DNA of 5,505 bases, from contig CAJBVC010000973.1 of assembly GCA_903958915.1 (NCBI GenBank), forward strand, positions 1 to 5,505. The letters run 5' to 3'. The stretch is from an uncultured beta proteobacterium (lineage in GTDB: Bacteria; Pseudomonadota; Gammaproteobacteria; Burkholderiales; Burkholderiaceae_C). The position numbers and the translations under genes were made by a program. Under the pieces are notes generated by a model. It did no database searches and was not told the origin of the DNA. It saw only the letters and a program-made list of their open reading frames with translations. Positions 1 to 5,505 of this stretch are shown here, piece by piece (positions within the stretch are counted from its first letter, which is position 1; the number at the start of each line of letters is the position of its first letter).

Positions 1-1763
1 GCCACAAAACCGCGCACGCCACGTCGTGCCGCATGCTTGCTCATGCAGTTTTGCAGGGCGGTCCCCAGCCCATTGCCTTGCCACTCGGGGTGCACCATGT
101 AGGCAGTGTCGGCCAAGTTGGTGGACGGGTCGATGAAGTAGCAGGCCTGACCCACAATATTGGACGCCTCGCGCGGACCCACGGTGGCAACAAACGCCAC
201 CTCGTTCTCATAGTTGACGTTGCACAGGCGCTGCACTTCGGCGTCCGACAGTCCGCGCACATGGTGAAAGAAGCGGGTGTAGACGTCGGCTTCACTCAGG
301 TGGTGAAACAGGTCGCGGATGCCCTGGGCATCGCTCGACATCGCTGGACGTAGCATAACCTCACGACCGTCTTTCAGGGTAATGGTGCGCTCGTCTTCCA
401 CCGGGTAGGCACGCATGTTATGCAGCGTCTGCGCTGCGGGCAGATAGCCCAAGGCCTGCGCTTGCGCAAACAGCGTTGCCCGAAACTGCGGATGGGCCAG
501 TTCGATCATGGCAGTCACTCGCTCGCGGATCGATTTTCCAAAAAGATAGGCAATGCCGTGCTCGGTGACCACGTAATGCACATCGGTGCGGGCAATGGTG
601 GCGGCCTCGCCTTCGGCCAGATTGGCACGGATACGGGAGGTTTGTCCGTCTGCTGATGTTGAGGTCAGGCAGATGATGGGCTTGCCCCCGGCCGATCGGG
701 ATGCGCCCCTGAGAAACTCGCCCTGAGCTCCCAATCCGCTGTAGAACTCGCCACCGAACTGGTCGACACACACCTGGCCGGTGAGGTCAATCGCGTATGC
801 CTGGGCAATGGACACCATCTTGTGCTGTGCCGCGATCGTGGCCGGGTTGCACACCGAGTCGATCGCCTGAAAGTCAAACAGCGGATTGCGGTCGATCAGG
901 TCATAGAGCCGGCGTGAACCTAGCGCCAGACTGGTCACAATCTTGTACGGATGGGTGGTCTTGCAGGCCCCGGTGATGCACCCCTGCTCCAGCAGGGGAA
1001 TGATGGCATCGGTGATGACATCGCAGTGCAGTCCCAGGTCCTTGCGGTCCGTCAAGTACTGCAGGGCTTCGTGTGCCACATAGCCCAGTCCCACTTGCAG
1101 GGTGGAGCCGTCATCGATGATGCGGGCGATGTAGCGTGCAATGCGCTGCACGTTTTCTTCCTGCGCCGGAACGCGGTCCAGTTCGGCAATCGGGTGGTTT
1201 ACCGGCACCAGGTGGTGAATTCGACTGATGTGCACGGTCGTGTCGCCCATGGTGCGGGGCATGTGGGGGTTGATTTCGGCAATTACCAGCCGTGCGGCGG
1301 CCAGCGCCGCCGGAATGATGTCCACCGAGACGCCCAGACTGACGTAACCGAATGCATCGGGCAAGGACACCTGGATCAGGGCCACGTCCACCGGAATTCG
1401 TCGGCGTGCCATCAATTCCGGAACACGGGCAATCGACATTGGAACGTACTCGATGCGTCCCTCTCCTATTGCATGGCGCATGTCCACGCCGACAAAGAAG
1501 GTGCGGTGTCGGAACCGGGTGTTGCTTTTGCCAAGTGCGTCTCCATCGAATGCCTTGACGGTAATGAAATGCAGCAACTCCAGATCAGCCGGGGGGACCT
1601 GCATGGTTTCGAGTTGCCGCACCAGTGTGCGGGGCGCCGCACAGCCGGTGCCCAGAAACACATGGTCACCGTTGCGGATGTGCGTCACCGCGAACTCAGG
1701 TGTCGTCACCTTGTCGGCGAAGGGTTTAAGCGCAGCGTGGGGGTCTGAGTTTTTTTTGAACAT
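1..1763 (-). CDS. Bifunctional acetyl-CoA hydrolase/CoA-transferase with C-terminal GNAT domain (3' end cut by window)
   Basis: The frame is open from the start to the left edge (587 codons seen, no stop). Residues 1 to about 450 match the acetyl-CoA hydrolase/4-hydroxybutyrate CoA-transferase family. Visible landmarks are an N-terminal GDHVFLGTG stretch near 32-40, the QVGLG loop at 223-227, FGGEFYSGLG at 336-345 and HYVVTEHGIAYL from 396. From about residue 460 a GNAT fold begins, with the acetyl-CoA-binding motif PEWQGNGLGTAL at 559-570. Proteins with this domain order are known in bacteria. By family, the first part moves or hydrolyses CoA from short acyl-CoAs in the cytoplasm and the second acetylates an amine or lysine; the substrates are unknown here. 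The usual catalytic Glu position (HTE) reads HCD, giving Asp248. The start is uncertain: ATG at 1763 has GGA four bases upstream, while an in-frame ATG at 1784 (7 residues longer) has no ribosome site. The gene is divergent from the SDR. Family call is firm; activity is inferred. Confidence 0.93.
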   Translation of the reverse strand, partial: MFKKNSDPHAALKPFADKVTTPEFAVTHIRNGDHVFLGTGCAAPRTLVRQLETMQVPPADLELLHFITVKAFDGDALGKSNTRFRHRTFFVGVDMRHAIGEGRIEYVPMSIARVPELMARRRIPVDVALIQVSLPDAFGYVSLGVSVDIIPAALAAARLVIAEINPHMPRTMGDTTVHISRIHHLVPVNHPIAELDRVPAQEENVQRIARYIARIIDDGSTLQVGLGYVAHEALQYLTDRKDLGLHCDVITDAIIPLLEQGCITGACKTTHPYKIVTSLALGSRRLYDLIDRNPLFDFQAIDSVCNPATIAAQHKMVSIAQAYAIDLTGQVCVDQFGGEFYSGLGAQGEFLRGASRSAGGKPIICLTSTSADGQTSRIRANLAEGEAATIARTDVHYVVTEHGIAYLFGKSIRERVTAMIELAHPQFRATLFAQAQALGYLPAAQTLHNMRAYPVEDERTITLKDGREVMLRPAMSSDAQGIRDLFHHLSEADVYTRFFHHVRGLSDAEVQRLCNVNYENEVAFVATVGPREASNIVGQACYFIDPSTNLADTAYMVHPEWQGNGLGTALQNCMSKHAARRGVRGFV

Positions 1764-1820
1764 CGAGTCCGTATCATCCACCATTACAGTTCGGATAGAC
1801 AACTCTAAAGGAGCATAGCC
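1764..1820. promoter_or_regulatory. Short divergent intergenic region between the CoA-transferase/GNAT gene and the SDR gene
   Basis: Only 57 bases (36 if the CoA-transferase gene starts at 1784) separate two divergent start codons, so both promoters must overlap this gap or the gene starts. On the minus strand TGTAAT (plus positions 1783-1788) resembles a -10 box and would put the transcript start just upstream of the ATG at 1763, but I see no good -35. On the plus strand TATCAT at 1772-1777 is a possible -10 for the SDR, also without a good -35. The promoter assignments are weak; the divergent layout itself is plain. Confidence 0.35.
1807..1813 (+). promoter_or_regulatory. Ribosome binding site of the SDR gene
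   Basis: AAAGGAG is a near-perfect Shine-Dalgarno sequence seven bases before the ATG at 1821. It fixes that ATG as the SDR start and suggests efficient translation. Confidence 0.85.
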
Positions 1821-2615
1821 ATGGATCTGGGTCTTGGTGGCAAGTGGGCGCTGGTCTGTGGTGCCAGCAAAGGTTTGGGGCTGGGGTGCGCCACGGCGCT
1901 GGTGCAGGAAGGCGTCAACGTGCTGATCGTCGCGCGCGGAGCCGAGGCGCTTCAGGCAGCCGCTACGCATTTGATAGCTGCTTACGCAAGCAGCACGGGC
2001 GCTGAAGTACTTTTTTGCGCCCAGGACATTACGTCGCCCAGCGGTCGGGAGGCGGTTTTTGCCATGCGCAAGGACTTCGATATTGTGGTCACCAACGCGG
2101 GCGGCCCACCCCCGGGAGACTTTCGTGACTGGGATCGTGATGCATGGATCAAGGCGGTGGACGCCAATATGCTCACGCCCATCGAACTCATCAAGGCAAC
2201 GGTGGACGGCATGGCGGCGCGTGGTTTCGGGCGCATCGTGAACATTACCTCCAGCGCGGTGAAGTCGCCGATCGACATCCTGGGTCTCTCCAACGGCGCG
2301 CGCAGCGGGTTGACGGGGTTTGTCGCCGGGGTGGCGCGCAGCAGTCTGGCGGCAAAGGGTGTCACCATCAACAATCTACTGCCGGGCGCGTTTGATACCG
2401 ATCGTTTGCAGGGCACGCTGAAGGCTGCTGCGGCGCGCACCGGTCAGCCCATCGACACCGTGATCGAGAGTCGACGTCAATCCGTGCCCGCCAGGCGCTT
2501 CGGTAACCCGGCGGAGTTTGGTGCCACCTGTGCCTTTCTGTGCAGCCAGCAGGCAAGCTATATCACGGGCCAGAACATCCTCATCGATGGCGGCGCCTAT
2601 CCAGGAGCGTTTTGA
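1821..2615 (+). CDS. Short-chain dehydrogenase/reductase (SDR) with non-canonical active site
   Basis: This 264-residue protein has the length and layout of a classical SDR oxidoreductase. The Rossmann nucleotide-binding motif GASKGLGLG is at 14-22, an acidic residue after the fourth strand at D69, NAG at 92-94, the catalytic Asn region at N116, the active-site Ser region TSS at 143-145, PG at 188-189 and a C-terminal ITGQ...DGG segment. It should be a soluble NAD(P)(H)-dependent enzyme, but the substrate cannot be told. Where classical members have YxxxK, the line-up gives LSNGAR (156-161), so Leu replaces Tyr and Arg replaces Lys. A subgroup of FabG-like SDRs with LSN.xR-type sites is known, so this is probably not decay. 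Residues 51-66 are encoded by a repeat-like hairpin sequence. The start is fixed by a strong AAAGGAG. The gene is divergent from the CoA-transferase/GNAT gene and convergent with the transporter, so it is probably a single-gene transcript. Family call is sure; catalysis and substrate are not. Confidence 0.93.
   Translation: MDLGLGGKWALVCGASKGLGLGCATALVQEGVNVLIVARGAEALQAAATHLIAAYASSTGAEVLFCAQDITSPSGREAVFAMRKDFDIVVTNAGGPPPGDFRDWDRDAWIKAVDANMLTPIELIKATVDGMAARGFGRIVNITSSAVKSPIDILGLSNGARSGLTGFVAGVARSSLAAKGVTINNLLPGAFDTDRLQGTLKAAAARTGQPIDTVIESRRQSVPARRFGNPAEFGATCAFLCSQQASYITGQNILIDGGAYPGAF
1970..2016 (+). repeat. Possible REP-like palindromic repeat embedded in the SDR coding sequence
   Basis: The segment contains a perfect 7-base inverted repeat, GCTGCTT (1977-1983) and AAGCAGC (1988-1994), around a 4-base loop. 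It is preceded by TTTGATA, followed by GGGCGCTGAAG, and ends in a run of six T. The opening TTTGATAGCTGCTTACGC resembles, from memory, small intergenic repeats common in Comamonadaceae genomes. It is read in frame as residues 51-66 of the SDR, in the loop between the second and third strands, where extra residues are tolerated. There is only one copy in this window, so the repeat status cannot be proved here. Confidence 0.4.
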
Positions 2616-2632
2616 GCCAGTCAAGGCCGCAC

Positions 2633-3535
2633 TCAGCGGCGTGATGACAGGACGATGCCACAGACGATCAACACAAACGCCATGGCGTGAAACAGTTGGG
2701 GTATTTCACCCAGAAACGCGACCGACAGCAGTGCAGCAAACAGCGGTGTGAGGTTGATAAAAAACCCCGCCACGGTGGGGCCGGCCAGGGTCACTCCGGC
2801 GCCCCAGGCGCGGTAGGCAATGACGGCGGGCCCGGTCGCAATAAACGCCAGAGCACCCACCAACGGCCACCCCCAATCAATGTGGGCCGGCGTCAGCGCC
2901 CATTCTGCGGCACTGAAACCAGCTGACCACACCAGGCCGAAGGCGACCTGGCCCAGTAGAAACATGGCCCAGTTGGCCTGCAGCGCGATGGCGTCCTTGC
3001 CGGGGTGTGCCAGCATCCAGCTGTAGTAGGCCCAGCCCATCGACGCCAGCAGAATGTAAATGTCTCCGACGACCAGGTGGAGTTGCAGCAACACCGCCCA
3101 TTGGCCCCGGCATAACACCAGCAGCACACCGGCGATGGACAGCACGGCCCCCAGCATTTGCCGCGCAGAAATGCGTTGTCCGAAAAAGACCCTGCCAAAG
3201 AGCAGCATCCAGACCGGTGTGCTGGCGCCCACCAGCGTCACATTGATGGGCGTCGACGTATTGAGCGCCAGGTACAGCAGCGCGTTGTAGCCGCCAATGC
3301 TGAACAGACTCAGTACCGCAAAACGACGCCACTGGGGCCATAGCGCACTGTCCGGGCGCAAGATGCTTCCTGCCAGCGGCAACAGCAGGAGAAAAGCGAT
3401 CAGCCAACGCAGCAGGTTCAGCGTCATGGGCGATACCAGCGGGCTCACCATGCGACCCACGATGGCATTGCCGGCCCACAGTATCGGCGCCAGTGTGAGC
3501 AACGCCATGGCTTGGCCGGTCAATTTTTGGGTCAT
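2633..3535 (-). CDS. EamA/DMT family transporter (ten transmembrane helices)
   Basis: This 300-residue, very hydrophobic protein belongs to the drug/metabolite transporter superfamily, EamA type, with two repeats of five helices in the inner membrane. Approximate helices are 10-30, 37-55, 71-91, 97-118, 127-142, 154-174, 187-206, 222-245, 251-274 and 281-297. NLTPLFAALLSVAFLGE (260-276) is the typical end of the second EamA repeat, and TLVGASTPVWMLLFGRVFFG in the first repeat is its counterpart. Family members export or import small metabolites such as amino acids; nothing here shows the substrate. I prefer the ATG at 3535. A GTG at 3553 would add six residues, but the AGGAG there abuts it, too close to serve it well and too far to serve the ATG, so the start is uncertain. 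The gene converges on the SDR with a 17-base gap and is divergent from the quinone reductase. Confidence 0.92.
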   Translation of the reverse strand: MTQKLTGQAMALLTLAPILWAGNAIVGRMVSPLVSPMTLNLLRWLIAFLLLLPLAGSILRPDSALWPQWRRFAVLSLFSIGGYNALLYLALNTSTPINVTLVGASTPVWMLLFGRVFFGQRISARQMLGAVLSIAGVLLVLCRGQWAVLLQLHLVVGDIYILLASMGWAYYSWMLAHPGKDAIALQANWAMFLLGQVAFGLVWSAGFSAAEWALTPAHIDWGWPLVGALAFIATGPAVIAYRAWGAGVTLAGPTVAGFFINLTPLFAALLSVAFLGEIPQLFHAMAFVLIVCGIVLSSRR

Positions 3536-3599
3536 GCGGGCAAATGTACCCACTCCTGCGCCGACGCCGTGCCCAGGTCGCGCATTTCATGGCACCATG

Positions 3600-3620
3600 G
3601 CGACTGCAGTGCAGTGTCGC
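3600..3620. promoter_or_regulatory. Candidate operator or leader hairpin upstream of the quinone reductase gene
   Basis: The 13-base palindrome ACTGCAGTGCAGT (3603-3615) sits inside a wider pair of arms, GCGAC and GTCGC, whose centre is offset by one base. It ends 26 bases before the ATG of the quinone reductase and 16 bases before its GGAG. It could be a repressor operator over the promoter or a hairpin in the leader. No regulator gene is in the window, so neither reading can be confirmed. Confidence 0.3.
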
Positions 3621-3635
3621 CTGCACATTTTTTCT

Positions 3636-3639
3636 GGAG
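3636..3639 (+). promoter_or_regulatory. Ribosome binding site of the quinone reductase gene
   Basis: GGAG lies seven bases before the ATG at 3647. It decides the start against a 45-codon upstream extension of the open frame that would overlap the divergent transporter gene start and has no family match. Confidence 0.75.
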
Positions 3640-3646
3640 TCTAACC

Positions 3647-4642
3647 ATGTCCCACCGCTTGTCCCGCGCCGTTCGTATCGACCAACATGGCGGTCCTGAA
3701 GCCATGCAGATGGTGCAGGTGGTGGTGGGTGAGCCGGCCGCCGGCGAAGTGCGCATCCGCCACCATGCAGTGGGCCTGAATTTCATCGATGTATACCAGC
3801 GCAGTGGTGTGTATCCCATGGCGATGCCGCTGCAGTTGGGTATGGAAGGCGCAGGGGTGATTGAAGCGGTGGGCGAGGGCGTGACGCATCTGGCGGTGGG
3901 CGACCGCGCCGCTTACGCCAGCCAGCCCCCAGGCAGCTACTGCGAAGTACGTGTCATGCCCGCCAAATGTGTCTGCAAATTGCCAGACAGCATCGATTTC
4001 GAGACCGGTGCGGCCATGATGCTCAAGGGCCTCACGGCCCAGTACCTGTTGAAGAAGACCCTGCCCCAGGGTGGCCTTGCTTCGGGCGACTTTGTCCTGT
4101 TCCATGCAGCCGCCGGGGGCGTTGGCCTGATTGCCTGCCAGTGGGCCAATGCCCTGGGTTTGCGCCTGATCGGGACCGCAGGGTCTGATGCCAAATGTGC
4201 CCTGGCGCTTGCCAGTGGTGCGCAGTACGCTATCAATTACGCAGCAGAGGACTTTGTCGCCCGGGTCAAGGACATCACGGGTGGCAAGGGAGTCAAGGTG
4301 GTCTATGACTCGGTAGGCAAGGACACCTTCGACAAATCCCTCGATTGCCTGGCACCGTTTGGTCTGATGGCCAGTTTTGGCAATGCCTCCGGACCCGTGG
4401 CGCCGTTTGCGCCTGGCATATTGGGCCCCAAGGGTTCCCTGTACCTGACGCGCCAGACCCTGTTTACCCACATTGCCACCCGCGAGAGTACCCAGGCCAT
4501 GGCGGAAGACCTCTTTGCCGTGGTGGGCAGTGGTCAGGTGCAGATACGCATTGACCAGCGTTATGCCCTGGATCAGGTGCAGCAAGCCCATCGCGATCTG
4601 GAGGCTCGCAAAACTACCGGTTGCTCGGTGCTCACCCTTTGA
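3647..4642 (+). CDS. qorA: NADPH:quinone reductase, zinc-independent MDR family (QorA type)
   Basis: This 331-residue protein is close to the length of E. coli QorA. It belongs to the quinone-oxidoreductase branch of the medium-chain dehydrogenases and is expected to be a soluble NADPH-dependent quinone or enone reductase. The N-terminal GroES-like half has GLNFIDVYQRSGVYP (43-57), LGMEGAGVIEAVGEGV (64-79) and VGDRAAYA (84-91). The nucleotide-binding half has HAAAGGVG (153-160), the NADPH loop, then GAQYAINY (191-198), DITGGKGVKVVYDSVGKDTF (209-227), FGNASGPV (244-251) and the ending QAHRDLEARKTTG (313-325). No structural zinc-site cysteine cluster is present, as expected for this branch. The start is fixed by GGAG seven bases upstream and by alignment to the family N-terminus. 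The gene is divergent from the EamA transporter; the exported-protein gene starts 47 bases downstream on the same strand, so co-transcription is possible. The quinone-reductase assignment is strong; the physiological substrate is not known. Confidence 0.95.
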   Translation: MSHRLSRAVRIDQHGGPEAMQMVQVVVGEPAAGEVRIRHHAVGLNFIDVYQRSGVYPMAMPLQLGMEGAGVIEAVGEGVTHLAVGDRAAYASQPPGSYCEVRVMPAKCVCKLPDSIDFETGAAMMLKGLTAQYLLKKTLPQGGLASGDFVLFHAAAGGVGLIACQWANALGLRLIGTAGSDAKCALALASGAQYAINYAAEDFVARVKDITGGKGVKVVYDSVGKDTFDKSLDCLAPFGLMASFGNASGPVAPFAPGILGPKGSLYLTRQTLFTHIATRESTQAMAEDLFAVVGSGQVQIRIDQRYALDQVQQAHRDLEARKTTGCSVLTL

Positions 4643-4646
4643 GCAA
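4621..4646 (+). other. Inverted repeat across the quinone reductase stop codon
   Basis: TTGCTC (4621-4626) and GAGCAA (4641-4646) are perfect 6-base arms around 14 bases that themselves contain GGTG and CACC. The right arm starts inside the TGA stop codon. No T run follows, so it does not qualify as a classical rho-independent terminator. It could protect the 3' end or reduce read-through into the next gene. Confidence 0.3.
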
Positions 4647-4689
4647 GGCTTAGCGACCTGGGTTGACCAAGGGGGTAAGATCAGGCCCC

Positions 4690-5505
4690 ATGAAAACCCT
4701 AAGATTGCTCCCCGCACGCGCTTGCGTACTCTCTCTCCTTGGCCTGCTGGCGGTTCCCGTTTTTTCCCAGACCGCGGCACCTGAGCAACGTGCCGTGGCG
4801 AGCGACTCGCAAGCGACCAAGAAGTGGTCGGTGTACTGGGGCTGGAACCGGGCAGGATATTCCAATAGCGATATCCACTTCAGCGGACGGGACCATGACT
4901 TCACCTTGCGCTCGGTTTACGCGACCGATATGCCAACGCCTGCCAATTGGGATGGTATCTCGCGCTTCTACCTTAATCCTGGAGCCATCACCATTCCACA
5001 GACCAACTTGCGGGTCGGTTACCAATGGGATACCGGCACCGCCATCGCGCTGAATCTGGACCATATGAAGTATGTGATGAAACAGAATCAGACCGTCGCC
5101 ATCGATGGCCAGATCAACGGCGTGGCGCAGTCAGGGGGGAAGATGCTGACCTCCGACTTCCTCACCTTTGAGCACACCGATGGTTTGAACGTGTTGTCCA
5201 TCGAAATTGAAAAACAGCGCTCGCTCGATCTCTTTGGTCCGTCCATGCATGCCAAAGCGTTTGTCGTGGCGGGCGTGGGCCTCGTCATGCCCAAGAGCAA
5301 TGTGTCCATGGGCATGGTCGGCCGTGCGCGCAACGATGAGTTTCACGTGGCAGGCTACAGCGCCGGTGTGGGGGCAGGGTTGGAATTGGATGTCTGGAAA
5401 GACGTCTTCGTTCGGACGGCCTACAAGACGGGTTTCGTCGATATGCCCGATGTCGTCACCAGTTCCGAAGGCGACAAGGCCTCGCACCACTTCAACTACA
5501 GCGAA
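4690..5505 (+). CDS. Exported, probably outer-membrane beta-barrel protein of unknown function (3' end cut by window)
   Basis: The frame is open from the ATG at 4690 to the right edge (272 codons, no stop). The N-terminus is a clear signal peptide: basic residues (K2, R5, R10), a hydrophobic core at about 11-25 and a likely cleavage after VFS at 26. The mature part alternates hydrophobic and polar residues in short runs rich in aromatic and Gly residues, such as WSVYWGWNRAGYS (46-58), the LRVGYQWDTGTAIALNL stretch from 107 and GYSAGVGAGLELDVW further on, as expected of transmembrane beta strands. The block YWGWNRAGYSNSDIHFSG and DHMKYVM (124-130) recall, from memory, hypothetical outer-membrane proteins in several Gram-negative phyla. 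I cannot name a function. The ribosome site is weak: AGG four bases upstream, or GGGGG fourteen bases upstream. The start is chosen mainly because it gives the signal peptide. The gene lies 47 bases after the quinone reductase. The exported barrel is likely; the function is open. Confidence 0.82.
   Translation, partial: MKTLRLLPARACVLSLLGLLAVPVFSQTAAPEQRAVASDSQATKKWSVYWGWNRAGYSNSDIHFSGRDHDFTLRSVYATDMPTPANWDGISRFYLNPGAITIPQTNLRVGYQWDTGTAIALNLDHMKYVMKQNQTVAIDGQINGVAQSGGKMLTSDFLTFEHTDGLNVLSIEIEKQRSLDLFGPSMHAKAFVVAGVGLVMPKSNVSMGMVGRARNDEFHVAGYSAGVGAGLELDVWKDVFVRTAYKTGFVDMPDVVTSSEGDKASHHFNYSE

Larger units (their letters stand above)
3536..3646. promoter_or_regulatory. Divergent intergenic region between the transporter and quinone reductase genes
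   Basis: These 111 bases separate two divergent genes and must hold their promoters. I see no clear sigma-70 -35/-10 pair on either strand. Two palindromic stretches lie in the half nearer the quinone reductase, at 3588-3599 and 3600-3620, and are the best candidates for regulator binding or a 5' leader hairpin. A short T run follows at about 3628-3633. Confidence 0.5.

Noticed and set aside
951..1748. A 265-codon plus-strand open frame
   Set aside because: It lies wholly antisense to the CoA-transferase/GNAT gene, whose minus-strand frame gives clear family motifs throughout. The plus frame has a His/Gly/Val-rich composition typical of a GC-rich shadow frame and no recognisable domain.
1982..2440. 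A 152-codon minus-strand open frame
   Set aside because: It is antisense to the SDR gene and has low-complexity Ala/Pro/Arg/Ser composition without motifs.
2626..2640. GCCGC/GCGGC inverted repeat between the convergent SDR and transporter stops, as a bidirectional terminator
   Set aside because: The stem has only five pairs, it overlaps the transporter stop codon, and no T run follows on either strand.
2877..3626. A 249-codon minus-strand frame overlapping the transporter
   Set aside because: It is the same strand in a different frame, without hydrophobic helices or domain motifs. The transporter frame has ten clear membrane segments.
3512..3646. A 45-codon upstream extension of the quinone reductase frame
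   Set aside because: It overlaps the start of the divergent transporter gene, lacks a family match, and the ATG at 3647 has a proper GGAG and matches the family N-terminus.
4663..4681. TTGACC and TAAGAT as a promoter for the exported-protein gene
   Set aside because: The two hexamers are only seven bases apart, and each lacks a partner at normal spacing.
3641..4780. A 379-codon minus-strand open frame
   Set aside because: It is antisense to the quinone reductase, which has strong motifs and a ribosome site. The antisense protein has no recognisable domain and shadow-like composition.

Overview
The window looks like an ordinary stretch of chromosome from a GC-rich betaproteobacterium, most likely of the Comamonadaceae (Rhodoferax, Polaromonas or Acidovorax type). 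The reasons are GC-rich third codon positions, the gene families present, and a short repeat-like sequence inside one gene that resembles, from memory, small dispersed repeats of that family. The genus is a guess; the sequence does not prove it.

There are five protein genes, and the two at the edges are cut by the window. From left to right: (1) a large minus-strand gene running off the left edge, encoding an acetyl-CoA hydrolase/CoA-transferase domain fused to a C-terminal GNAT acetyltransferase domain; (2) a plus-strand short-chain dehydrogenase/reductase (SDR) that starts close to gene 1 and is divergent from it; (3) a minus-strand ten-helix EamA/DMT family transporter that converges on the SDR with a 17-base gap; (4) a plus-strand zinc-independent NADPH:quinone reductase (QorA type), divergent from the transporter across about 110 bases; (5) a plus-strand exported, probably outer-membrane beta-barrel protein running off the right edge.

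No RNA genes, insertion sequences, CRISPR arrays or phage genes are visible. The genes do not form one obvious pathway. Two of them handle CoA thioesters or protein acylation (gene 1) and nicotinamide redox chemistry (genes 2 and 4). The remaining two are membrane proteins.

The points most worth a second look are as follows. The CoA-transferase domain has Asp where the family normally has its catalytic Glu. The SDR lacks the Tyr and Lys of the usual YxxxK site. A repeat-like hairpin sequence is translated in frame inside the SDR. A palindromic stretch lies just upstream of the quinone reductase. The last gene encodes a barrel-like protein whose function I do not know. I found no convincing new multi-gene system.
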